29,105 nt of DNA from WQUF01 sp031549525 (GTDB lineage: Bacteria > Bacillota > Clostridia > Clostridiales > Clostridiaceae): assembly GCA_031549525.1 (NCBI GenBank), contig JAVBPQ010000180.1, positions 1 through 29,105 of the forward strand, given 5' to 3'. The notes under the pieces were generated by a model. That model was not told the origin of the DNA and did no database searches. It worked only from the letters and a program-made list of their open reading frames with translations. Shown here in pieces: positions 21,998-29,105 of this stretch. Made by a program: the position numbers and the translations under genes. Position 1 is the stretch's first letter; the number at the start of each line of letters is the position of its first letter.

Positions 21998-23242
21998 ATG
22001 AAAAGAGAATTTCATGTAGAAAATAGAAAGACGATGTATGAAAGTCTTGATAAAAATTCTGTTATAGTGCTCTTTAGTGGAAAGGCACCAAAAAAAACTA
22101 GGGATGAATATTATCCTTTTTATGCAAACCGTAATTTTGTTTATATGACTGGGATTGAACAAGCTGAGAGTATAGTACTTGCTCATGTTTATAAAGATGA
22201 AATAGATGAAGCTTTATTTATTCTTCCTCCTGATGCTATGGTGGAAAGGTGGAACGGAAAGAGGATAAAACAAGAGGAAGCAAACGAAAAATCTGGCATA
22301 GATAATATAAGGTATACTGATGAATTTAATTTACATTTAGATTCTTTGATTTTATCTAAAGGGGTAGAAAATATATATCTTGATTTTGATAAATATACAA
22401 AAGATGAGCCAGATGATGCTGCTTATAAGCTTGCTAAATATATAAAGGATAGATTTCCTTTCGTCAATATAAAAAATTTGCAGATGCAGCTAAGAAAACA
22501 GAGAACTTTAAAAAAGCAGTGTGAAATAGATGCTATGAGATTTGCTGAAACTATTACAAGAGATGGAATTTTATCTATGATGAAAATTTCTAAACCAGGC
22601 TTATTTGAGTATCAATATAAAGCTGAATTTGATTATACTCTTGCTCAGAAGGGAGTGTTATCACCAGCCTTCCCATCTATAATAAGTGCAGGGAAAAATA
22701 ATTTTTTCATACATTATTATGATTATAGAGGTCAAGCTCAAGATGGAGATATGATATTAAACGATGTCGGGGCTTGCTGGGACAATGAAGCAAACGACGT
22801 TTCAAGAGGGTGGCCATGTAATGGTAAATTTAATGAACGCCAAAGGCTTTTATATCAATGTGCATATAATACTTCAGAGTATATGTTTAAAATATTAAAG
22901 CCAGGGATGCCTATGAGCAGCGTCGATTTAACCATCAGAAAGCATAATTTTGAACAGCTAAGAGAAATTGGTCTATGTAAGAATTATGAAGAGGTTGGAA
23001 AATATATGTGGCATGGAGGGGCTCATCATGTAGGATATGATGTCCATGATCTTGTGGATATGACTATGCCGCTTACACCTAATATGGTATTTTGCGTGGA
23101 TATTGGAATTTACTGTGAAGATTGGGGCATAGGCTTTAGGCTTGAGGATAATTGCTTAATTACTGAGAATGGATGTGAGAATCTTTCAAAAATTACTCCA
23201 AGGAGCATAGATGATATTGAAGCTGCAATGGGAAAAAGGTAA
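21998..23242 (+). CDS. M24B family aminopeptidase P-like protein
   Basis: A 414-residue Xaa-Pro aminopeptidase-type protein. The N-terminal ~170 residues form the creatinase/prolidase N domain, beginning with ENRKTMYESLDKNSVIVLFSG and NRNFVYMTGIEQ. The pita-bread catalytic domain follows: two Asp ligands 11 apart in NDVGACWDNEANDVSRGWP, His in GGAHHVGYDVHD near residue 347, and RLEDNCLIT near 388. In the usual 'EPGIY' motif the metal-ligand Glu is Asp here (VDIGIYC). Family enzymes remove N-terminal residues before proline in peptides, which would complement the Opp importer. ATG 21998 follows AGAGGAG by about 8 bases. The YgjP-type gene starts 5 bases after the stop. Confidence 0.88.
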   Translation: MKREFHVENRKTMYESLDKNSVIVLFSGKAPKKTRDEYYPFYANRNFVYMTGIEQAESIVLAHVYKDEIDEALFILPPDAMVERWNGKRIKQEEANEKSGIDNIRYTDEFNLHLDSLILSKGVENIYLDFDKYTKDEPDDAAYKLAKYIKDRFPFVNIKNLQMQLRKQRTLKKQCEIDAMRFAETITRDGILSMMKISKPGLFEYQYKAEFDYTLAQKGVLSPAFPSIISAGKNNFFIHYYDYRGQAQDGDMILNDVGACWDNEANDVSRGWPCNGKFNERQRLLYQCAYNTSEYMFKILKPGMPMSSVDLTIRKHNFEQLREIGLCKNYEEVGKYMWHGGAHHVGYDVHDLVDMTMPLTPNMVFCVDIGIYCEDWGIGFRLEDNCLITENGCENLSKITPRSIDDIEAAMGKR

Positions 23243-23247
23243 ATATT

Positions 23248-23955
23248 TTGAAAGCATATTTAGAAGAGCATAATATTTTAGAGGAATATAAAATTATAAG
23301 GTCAGATAGGAAAACCGTAGCAATACATATAACTAATGATGCTACCATCGAAGTTCGTGCACCTTATTTAGTCTCTAAAGATGTAATAGATGAGTTTTTA
23401 AAGTTAAAAGAGAGATGGATTTTAGAAAAGCTCCATATGATGAGAGAATTTAAGGAAAAAAGGATAAAATTCACTTTAGATTATGGTGAAAAAATACTTC
23501 TAAGAGGTGAAGACTACACCATAAAAGGTGTTTTAGGGAATAAAATATATTTTAAGGAAAGAGATCTTTGCATTCCTTTTAACTTAAATAAAGATGAAAT
23601 CAAATACAATGTGATCAAGATGTATAAACTGCAGGCTAAAAATATACTAATAGAAAAGATACGATATTATTCTAAATATATGGATGTAAAACCCATAGCA
23701 GTAAAAATAAATTCAGATATGACAAGATGGGGAAGCTGCAGTGGAAGGAACAGCTTAAACTTTTCCTGGAGGGTGATTTTAGCAAAGGATGATATCATAA
23801 ATTATGTGGTGGTACATGAACTTGCACATATAAAAGAACATAACCACTCTAAGAGATTTTGGAAAGAAGTTGAGAGGCTTATTCCAGATTTTAAAGTTAA
23901 AATAGAAGAGCTTAAAAATTTACAGTATAGGCTAACAGGGGAAGATTGGGACTAA
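23248..23955 (+). CDS. YgjP-like zinc metallopeptidase-type protein
   Basis: A 235-residue protein of the YgjP/DUF45 (M48-like) family. The start is TTG 23248, with AAAAAGG at the end of the upstream gene about 8 bases away; no ATG occurs before residue 64. The C-terminal domain holds RWGSCSGRNSLNFSW (160-174), a hallmark of this family, and the zinc motif HELAH (190-194) with a likely third ligand His200 in EHNHSKRFW. The N-terminal ~110 residues are the usual beta-rich part (TVAIHITNDATIEVRAP). Function in the family is poorly known; some members are tied to restriction-modification loci, others stand alone. Five-base spacing indicates an operon with the aminopeptidase gene. A branched terminator follows. 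Confidence 0.88.
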   Translation: MKAYLEEHNILEEYKIIRSDRKTVAIHITNDATIEVRAPYLVSKDVIDEFLKLKERWILEKLHMMREFKEKRIKFTLDYGEKILLRGEDYTIKGVLGNKIYFKERDLCIPFNLNKDEIKYNVIKMYKLQAKNILIEKIRYYSKYMDVKPIAVKINSDMTRWGSCSGRNSLNFSWRVILAKDDIINYVVVHELAHIKEHNHSKRFWKEVERLIPDFKVKIEELKNLQYRLTGEDWD

Positions 23956-23987
23956 TATAGAATATCAAAAGCTAACTAAAAAGGGCT

Positions 23988-24042
23988 GGGAGCTATGGCA
24001 GAACTGATAAAAAATCAGTGATAAATAGCTCCCTTTAAATTT
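23988..24042 (+). terminator. Branched terminator after the YgjP-type gene
   Basis: An outer stem GGGAGCTAT (23988-23996) with ATAGCTCCC (24025-24033) encloses a small perfect hairpin ACTGAT/ATCAGT, followed by TTTAAATTT. The T-tail is modest. Confidence 0.65.
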
Positions 24043-24088
24043 AGATGGATTTAAAGTATATTTTATATATTTTTGCTATAATTATACA

Positions 24089-24117
24089 TTGACAATTATA
24101 AATATCCCTATTACAAT
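24089..24117 (+). promoter_or_regulatory. Promoter of the DUF3100-M20 operon
   Basis: TTGACA (24089-24094), 17-base spacer, TACAAT (24112-24117): a near-consensus sigma-A promoter. The start near 24124 leaves an AT-rich leader of about 198 bases with poly-T stretches and no reading frame. It holds TGAATCTAA (24197) and TGAATTTAGATTAA (24248-24261), which resemble repeats at the opp promoter. Confidence 0.75.
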
Positions 24118-24321
24118 AGTGTGAAAGAATTTTATATTCAAGCCATTTTCTAGATTTTTTTAATTGGTTCTTTTCAATACATATTTTTCAAATATCTGAA
24201 TCTAACACTATATCTTAAATTTTTTTAATTTTAAACAGATATATAAATGAATTTAGATTAATTTTTTTAAATTTAAAGACATTTTTATATAAAAAAAATA
24301 AATATTTCAGGAGGTATTGAA

Positions 24322-25533
24322 ATGGAAGTTATTGCAAAGTACACAATCCTAGCTTTTGTAATTGTTGTTGGAGCGATGGCAATAGGGGATATTGTATCAA
24401 CAAAAACTAAAGCATTTGTTCCGTCGGTTTTTGTAACTGCTATCATTTTTTTATTCGGTTATTGGTGGATCTTTCCTAAAAATATTGTTGAAGTAGCTGG
24501 TTTTGCTTCTCCAGTAGTAACTTTGTCTATGCTGCTCTTAATAACTCACATGGGTACTATGATGAGTTTAAAAGAACTAGCCAGTGAATGGAAGACTGTA
24601 TGTATTGCACTTGTTGGAATTGTCGGTATATGTCTTGGTACTATGACATTAGGTCAATTGATTTTTGGTTTTGATAAAGCAGTAATTGCTACACCCCCAC
24701 TTACAGGAGGAGTTGTAGCTGCGCTTGAAATGCAGGCAAGGGCACAGGAAATCGGAAATGAAGAATTGGCTGTTTTGGCAATTTTGGTATATATAATGCA
24801 AGGATTTGCAGGATATCCTCTTACAGCAATCTTTTTGAATAAAGAAGCAAAAAGATTGCAAACTAGTTATAGAAGTGATAAAAGTAAAGCAAAAAATTTA
24901 TCGACTTCTGAGAAAAAAGAAGAAAAAAGCAAGTTAGCAATCATCCCACCAACTCCAAAAAAATATGCTACAACATTTGTGTTATTATTAAAATTAGCTG
25001 TCATTGCAATGCTTGCTTTTTTTATGGAATCATGGTTTAAATCTCTTACAACAATAACTCTTTCAAAATATGTATGGTGTTTATTATTTGGAGCACTTGC
25101 TGCAGAATTTGGATTCTTAGAGAGAAGTATTTTAAATATAGCTAATTCATTTGGTTTTTTGATTACAATTTTGATGGCTTTTATATTTTCAGGTCTAGCA
25201 AATGCAACCCCAGAAATGCTTGCTAGGGTAGTATTGCCCCTTGTAGGAATAATCTTATTTGGAGTTATAGGACTTATGGTTTTAGTTTTTTTAGCTGCAA
25301 GGTTCTTTGGATATTCAAGAGAAATGGCGTGGTCAGTTGCTTTAACTGCCTTGTATGGTTTCCCAGCAAGTTATATTTTATCTGATGAAGCTTCAAAAGC
25401 AGTAGGAGAAAATGATGAAGAAAGAAAATATATAATGGATCGTATACTTCCTAAGATGCTAGTAGGAGGATTTACAACAGTTACAGTAGTTTCAGTAATA
25501 ATAGCATCCATATTTAAAGGATTTATTAAATAA
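24322..25533 (+). CDS. DUF3100 family membrane protein, likely permease
   Basis: A 403-residue integral membrane protein with about ten hydrophobic segments in two blocks (roughly residues 5-180 and 215-400) joined by a charged linker (residues 175-210: YRSDKSKAKNLSTSEKKEEK). The first block has PSVFVTAIIFLFGYWWIF and the motif TPPLTGGVVAALEMQ near residue 133, which I associate with DUF3100; the second has LFGALAAEFGFLERSILNIA. The family is uncharacterised but is often found beside M20 amidohydrolases, as here, which points to uptake or export of their substrates. ATG 24322 follows CAGGAGG by 7 bases. The next gene is 22 bases away. Transport is an inference. Confidence 0.85.
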   Translation: MEVIAKYTILAFVIVVGAMAIGDIVSTKTKAFVPSVFVTAIIFLFGYWWIFPKNIVEVAGFASPVVTLSMLLLITHMGTMMSLKELASEWKTVCIALVGIVGICLGTMTLGQLIFGFDKAVIATPPLTGGVVAALEMQARAQEIGNEELAVLAILVYIMQGFAGYPLTAIFLNKEAKRLQTSYRSDKSKAKNLSTSEKKEEKSKLAIIPPTPKKYATTFVLLLKLAVIAMLAFFMESWFKSLTTITLSKYVWCLLFGALAAEFGFLERSILNIANSFGFLITILMAFIFSGLANATPEMLARVVLPLVGIILFGVIGLMVLVFLAARFFGYSREMAWSVALTALYGFPASYILSDEASKAVGENDEERKYIMDRILPKMLVGGFTTVTVVSVIIASIFKGFIK

Positions 25534-25555
25534 TTTTTTATAGAAAGGAATTATT

Positions 25556-26788
25556 ATGGATACTAAAAAAGATAGAATAAAGAAGGATATAGAATCTTTA
25601 GCTAGATTTACAGCAACAGAAGGAAATGGACTCACAAGGTTTACTTACACAAAAGAACATGCTGATGCAAGGGACTATATTAAATCTGTGATGGAAGAAG
25701 CAGGACTTTTAGTTTATGAAGACAGTATTGGTTCAATTTTTGGAAGGCTTGAAGGGGAAGATACAAGTAAAACAATCATCATAGGCTCACATTTTGATTC
25801 TGTTAAAAATGGCGGAAATTTTGATGGTCAGGCAGGTGTAGTTATAGCCCTTGAAATAGCAAGGGTTTTTAAAGAGCAAAATTTAAAACCAAAGTATTCT
25901 ATCGAATTTGTAGCTATGGTAGAAGAAGAAGGTGGAAGATTTGGCGGCGGTCTGTTTGCTAGTAGAGTTATGTGTGGCAGAGTAAATAGAGAAGAACTAG
26001 ATAATTTTAAAGACAAAGATGGGGTTTCAATTGCAAATGCTATGAAAAACTTTGGACTTGATCCTGAAAAGCTCAATGAAGCAATTAGGGATAAAGGCTC
26101 AATAGAGGCATTTTTAGAACTTCATATAGAACAAGGTCCTATTTTAGAAAAAAATGAGAAGGACATTGGAATTGTAAATTATATAGTTGGACTTACTCAG
26201 CTAGAAATCGAAGTATTTGGACGCGCTGATCATGCAGGTACAACTCCTATGAACATGCGGATGGATGCACTTGATGCTATTTTACCTCATATAAGCAAGA
26301 TAAGCTCATTTGCAAAAGAAGAAGGGGAAGGCACAGTTGCAACAATAGGAGTATTTGAAATAAAGCCAGGGGCTGCAAATGTTGTACCTAATTACGTGAA
26401 ATTTACTATTGATGTTAGATCAAAGAATAAAACTTGCATTGAAAATGTAATAGGAAAGATAAAAAATGAATTAAAGGATATGCAAGAATCTAGGGGCAAT
26501 GATTATAAATTGACCATTAAAACTGAAGTATCTCCTGTAAAAATGGATGAGGAAATTTTTTCAATCTTTGAAGAAAAAGCAAGGATGCTGAATTTATCCA
26601 CTGAGGTTATGCTAAGTGGAGCAGGGCATGATGCTATGGTGATGGCGAGTATTGCTAAAAGCGGATTGATATTTGTAAAAAGTAAAGAAGGAAGAAGCCA
26701 TTGTAAAGATGAATGGACTGATTATGAAGATTTAAATAATGGAGCAGAATTAATGCTTGAAACTTTAAAACAATTATCAGGATTATAG
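25556..26788 (+). CDS. M20 amidohydrolase, N-carbamoyl amino acid/allantoate type
   Basis: A 410-residue zinc-dependent hydrolase of the AllC/HyuC/AtzC-like group. Metal ligands: His79 in GSHFDSV, Asp90 in NFDGQAGV, Glu124-Glu125 in VEEEGGRF, a His in LELHIEQGP near 189, and the C-terminal His in SGAGHDAMV near 360. The LHIEQGP and FDGQAG motifs are typical of L-N-carbamoylase and allantoate amidohydrolase and separate it from the hippurate-type M20 enzyme encoded next. The dimerisation/lid domain is about residues 210-325. It should cleave an N-carbamoyl or similar amide bond. ATG 25556 follows GAAAGGA; the gene is 22 bases after DUF3100 and 22 bases before the next M20 gene. Confidence 0.9.
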   Translation: MDTKKDRIKKDIESLARFTATEGNGLTRFTYTKEHADARDYIKSVMEEAGLLVYEDSIGSIFGRLEGEDTSKTIIIGSHFDSVKNGGNFDGQAGVVIALEIARVFKEQNLKPKYSIEFVAMVEEEGGRFGGGLFASRVMCGRVNREELDNFKDKDGVSIANAMKNFGLDPEKLNEAIRDKGSIEAFLELHIEQGPILEKNEKDIGIVNYIVGLTQLEIEVFGRADHAGTTPMNMRMDALDAILPHISKISSFAKEEGEGTVATIGVFEIKPGAANVVPNYVKFTIDVRSKNKTCIENVIGKIKNELKDMQESRGNDYKLTIKTEVSPVKMDEEIFSIFEEKARMLNLSTEVMLSGAGHDAMVMASIAKSGLIFVKSKEGRSHCKDEWTDYEDLNNGAELMLETLKQLSGL

Positions 26789-26810
26789 AAATATAGAAAG
26801 GATGACATTA

Positions 26811-27983
26811 ATGAAATCAAAAGAGTTAGCTAAAAAGTATAAACAATATGTGATTGATATGAGAAGAGAATTCCATATGAATCCAGAACAGAGCATGCAA
26901 GAGTATAGGACTTCAAAGAGAATTAAAGAAGAGCTTGATAAAATAGGTGTTGAATATGTAGTCTCTGGAGGAACTGGAGTGGTTGCTACCATAAAAGGAA
27001 AAGGGGAAGGTAAAACTGTAGCTCTTCGTGCAGATATGGATGCTCTAAATCTAACTGATAAAAAAGAGACGGAATATAAATCTCAAGTTGAAGGCATGTG
27101 CCATGGTTGCGGGCATGATGGACATACTGCTATGCTCCTTGGAGTTGCTAAAGTTCTTAGTGAAATGAAAGATGAGATAAATGGAGTAGTTAAATTATTC
27201 TTTCAACCTGGAGAAGAAGTTGCACAAGGTGCAAAAGCTATGATAAAAGATGGAGCACTAGAAGGTGTGGATTCTGTTATGGGTGCTCATCTAATGGTAG
27301 ATTATCCAACTGGGCTTATTTGCACTCAACCAGGTTCTTTATATGCTTCTGCAGATTTATTTAAAATTAGGATAAAAGGTAAGGGTGGACACGGTTCCAT
27401 GCCTCATCAAACTGTAGATGCTGTTGTTGTAGGTTCAAGTATTGTGATGAATTTGCAGACTATAGTTAGCCGTGAAACGAGTCCTCTAGATTCAGTGACG
27501 GTATCAGTTGGTATATTTAACTCTGGAAGCAGATTTAATATAATCGCTGAGGAAGCATACTTAGAAGGAACCACAAGATATTTTACCTATGCAAAAGGTG
27601 AGGAGATTCCAAAAACTATAGATAGGATTGCAAAAGCTACAGCAGAAGCTATGAGGGCAACAGTTGAAACTGAATATCAATATCTCACATTGCCAGTTAT
27701 AAATGATGAGAGATGTTCAAAGATAGCAGAAAATACAGTGAGAAGCCTTCTTGGTGATGAAGGTGTTGCATTTGTAGAAAAGACACCAGGTGGGGAAGAT
27801 ATGTCTTTCTTTATGAAAGAAAGACCAGGAATAATGGCCTTTATTGGAGCTGGTAATAAAGAGAAGGGTATTGTAAACCCTCATCATCATCCATTATTTG
27901 ATATAGATGAAGATGCTTTAGAAATAGGAACAAGCTTTTACGCTCAATATGCAATAGATTTTTTAAATAGCGATTTTAAATAA
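26811..27983 (+). CDS. M20 amidohydrolase, hippurate/N-acyl amino acid type
   Basis: A 390-residue enzyme. ATG 26811 is chosen because AGAAAGG lies 9 bases upstream; the in-frame ATG at 26802 touches that ribosome site. Hallmarks: RREFHMNPEQSMQE at about 15-28, RADMDALN, the metal-binding MCHGCGHDGHTAMLLG near residues 95-110, Glu-Glu in FFQPGEEVAQGA near 133, GGHGSMPHQTVDAV in the lid domain, and a late NPHHHPLFDID near 360. This is the pattern of hippurate hydrolase/IAA-amino-acid hydrolase-type enzymes, which release the amino acid from N-acyl conjugates. It is the last gene of the operon, followed by a strong terminator. Confidence 0.92.
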   Translation: MKSKELAKKYKQYVIDMRREFHMNPEQSMQEYRTSKRIKEELDKIGVEYVVSGGTGVVATIKGKGEGKTVALRADMDALNLTDKKETEYKSQVEGMCHGCGHDGHTAMLLGVAKVLSEMKDEINGVVKLFFQPGEEVAQGAKAMIKDGALEGVDSVMGAHLMVDYPTGLICTQPGSLYASADLFKIRIKGKGGHGSMPHQTVDAVVVGSSIVMNLQTIVSRETSPLDSVTVSVGIFNSGSRFNIIAEEAYLEGTTRYFTYAKGEEIPKTIDRIAKATAEAMRATVETEYQYLTLPVINDERCSKIAENTVRSLLGDEGVAFVEKTPGGEDMSFFMKERPGIMAFIGAGNKEKGIVNPHHHPLFDIDEDALEIGTSFYAQYAIDFLNSDFK

Positions 27984-27995
27984 TACATTTATCTT

Positions 27996-28030
27996 AAAAT
28001 AGCCATCCGCTTTATGGGTGGCTATTTTTT
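27996..28030. terminator. Bidirectional terminator between the M20 operon and the alcohol dehydrogenase gene
   Basis: AAAATAGCCATCC pairs with GGGTGGCTATTTT around a 7-base loop, then TTTTTT; the A-run on the left serves the leftward gene ending at 28045. Confidence 0.9.
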
Positions 28031-28044
28031 ATGAATGAGTAGTA

Positions 28045-29105
28045 TTAAAGTGCCATCTTTAATATATTTAATATATCTTCTTCTGAAAGCTTGACAAATG
28101 CACCTAAAGGTCCTGATGGTGAAGCTTTTTTTGCCATCTCATCAAACCTTGAGTTATCTATATTCATCTCAGAGAGCTTTATAGGAAGTCCTAAGGATTT
28201 AAAGAAATCCTCTGTCCTATCAATTCCTAAAAGTGCAGTTTCTTCTAGATTATCTAGATTTATATCTATGTTCCATACCCTGTTTGCAAATTGAACAAAT
28301 CTATTTATATTATTGCTATAAACATATCTCATCCAAGAAGGGAATACGACAGAAAGCCCAGCTCCATGTGTAACATCATAAATGGCGCTGAGTTGATGTT
28401 CTATTCTATGGCTAGCCCAGTCTTCTTCTCTTCCAATCCCTAAAAGCCCGTTATGTGCCATAGAGCCTGCTAACATGATTTCACCCCATGCATCATAATT
28501 TTCTGGATCTTTAAGGACTATAGGACCATTGTGAATTACGGTTTTTAAAAGGCTCTCACAAAATCCATCTGTTACCTCTACGTTTTTTGTATTTGTGAAA
28601 TACCTTTCAAAGATATGAGTCATCATATCGCATATACCAGCAGCAGCTTGATTTTTTGGAAGAGAATATGAAAATTCTGGATTCATTATTGCAAATTTAG
28701 GTCTTTCTGTAGTTGCCCCAATCTTAAGGAGTCCATCGTCATTTGAGATTACACACCTTGTGCTGGATTCACTACCAGCTGCAGGGATGGTCAATATAAC
28801 ACCTACAGGGACCTCTTTGCTCGCTGTGATTTTTTTTACAAAGAAATCCCACACATCCCCTTCATAGAAAGCTCCTAAACCAATTGCTTTAGCTGAATCT
28901 ATTACACTACCTCCGCCCACTGCTAAGATAAAGTCAATATCATTCTCTTTAACTATTTTAATTCCTTCTCTAACTAAGGATACTCTAGGGTTTGGTTTGA
29001 CATTAGGAAGTTCTATAAAAAAGATATCATCTTTCTTTAAAAGATTTACAACCTTATCATAAAGACCAGTCTTTTTAATGCTAGATGAGCCATAATGAAA
29101 AAGAA
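28045..29105 (-). CDS. Fe-dependent alcohol dehydrogenase, butanol-dehydrogenase type (N-terminus beyond window)
   Basis: A group III metal-dependent alcohol dehydrogenase; the frame is open through the right edge at 29105, so about 30 N-terminal residues are missing. An internal GTG at 28920 can be mistaken for the start, but the upstream codons continue the family sequence: HYGSSSIKKTGLYDKV, ELPNVKPNPRVSLVREGI, and DFILAVGGGSVIDSAKAI, the NAD(P)-binding segment. Iron ligands fit DWASHRIEHQLSAIYDVTHGAGL: Asp/His in the 'D...H' and 'H...H' pattern. This set is typical of clostridial BdhA/BdhB and YqhD enzymes, which reduce butyraldehyde or other aldehydes with NAD(P)H. It faces the M20 operon and shares its terminator. 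Confidence 0.92.
   Translation of the reverse strand, partial: LFHYGSSSIKKTGLYDKVVNLLKKDDIFFIELPNVKPNPRVSLVREGIKIVKENDIDFILAVGGGSVIDSAKAIGLGAFYEGDVWDFFVKKITASKEVPVGVILTIPAAGSESSTRCVISNDDGLLKIGATTERPKFAIMNPEFSYSLPKNQAAAGICDMMTHIFERYFTNTKNVEVTDGFCESLLKTVIHNGPIVLKDPENYDAWGEIMLAGSMAHNGLLGIGREEDWASHRIEHQLSAIYDVTHGAGLSVVFPSWMRYVYSNNINRFVQFANRVWNIDINLDNLEETALLGIDRTEDFFKSLGLPIKLSEMNIDNSRFDEMAKKASPSGPLGAFVKLSEEDILNILKMAL

Noticed and set aside
28045..28920. Complete short alcohol dehydrogenase starting at 28920
   Set aside because: The frame continues upstream with typical family sequence, including ILAVGGGSV spanning the supposed start, to the window edge, so the gene is simply truncated by the window.

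Overview
The window is about 29 kb of AT-rich DNA (A/T-heavy third codon positions, poly-A/T intergenic stretches, strong AGGAGG-type ribosome sites). It looks like chromosome from a Clostridium-like anaerobic Firmicute. Supporting signs are the clostridial type of Opp transporter, VanW, a solitary Cas3, a DUF3100 permease with M20 amidohydrolases, a cysteine-type glutathione peroxidase and an Fe-dependent butanol-type alcohol dehydrogenase. No rRNA, tRNA, transposase, integrase or CRISPR array was seen.

Layout. 1-1767: the N-terminal part of a ParB-like protein (runs off the left edge), a three-helix membrane protein and a HicA/HicB toxin-antitoxin pair. 1795-7716: a five-gene oligopeptide ABC transporter operon read leftward (oppD, oppF, oppB, oppC, oppA) from a consensus promoter; its end shares a two-way terminator with hicB. 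7867-12459: rightward genes for a VanW-family protein, a Cas3-type HD-nuclease/helicase without any other cas gene, a secreted protein of unknown function and a MOSC-domain protein. 12534-16769: leftward genes for a glutathione peroxidase, an unknown protein with a Rho-N-like start, an HSL-type esterase, a QueG-like Fe-S protein and a PAP2 phosphatase. 16770-20095: two RNA candidates flank a small repeat-bearing protein and a large PD-(D/E)XK/XPD-type helicase. 20096-23955: PHP phosphatase, lipoprotein, M24 aminopeptidase and YgjP-type metallopeptidase, rightward. 24089-28030: a complete operon of DUF3100 membrane protein plus two M20 amidohydrolases. 28045-29105: an Fe-dependent alcohol dehydrogenase cut by the right edge.

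How the genes may work together. A nutrient theme runs through the window: peptide import (Opp), peptide trimming (M24 peptidase), and a probable uptake-plus-deacylation operon for N-acylated or N-carbamoylated amino acids (DUF3100 with two M20 enzymes). A similar AT-rich sequence occurs in the promoter/leader regions of opp and the DUF3100 operon, which may hint at shared control. A second theme is nucleic acid handling: ParB-like protein, HicAB, Cas3 and the nuclease-helicase. The most novel signals are RNA-level: a terminator/antiterminator leader with repeated GCCAA boxes (about 17048-17186) and a compact two-hairpin RNA with C-rich segments (about 19952-20028, minus strand) upstream of the helicase. 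All functional statements are from reading the sequence; no searches were run.
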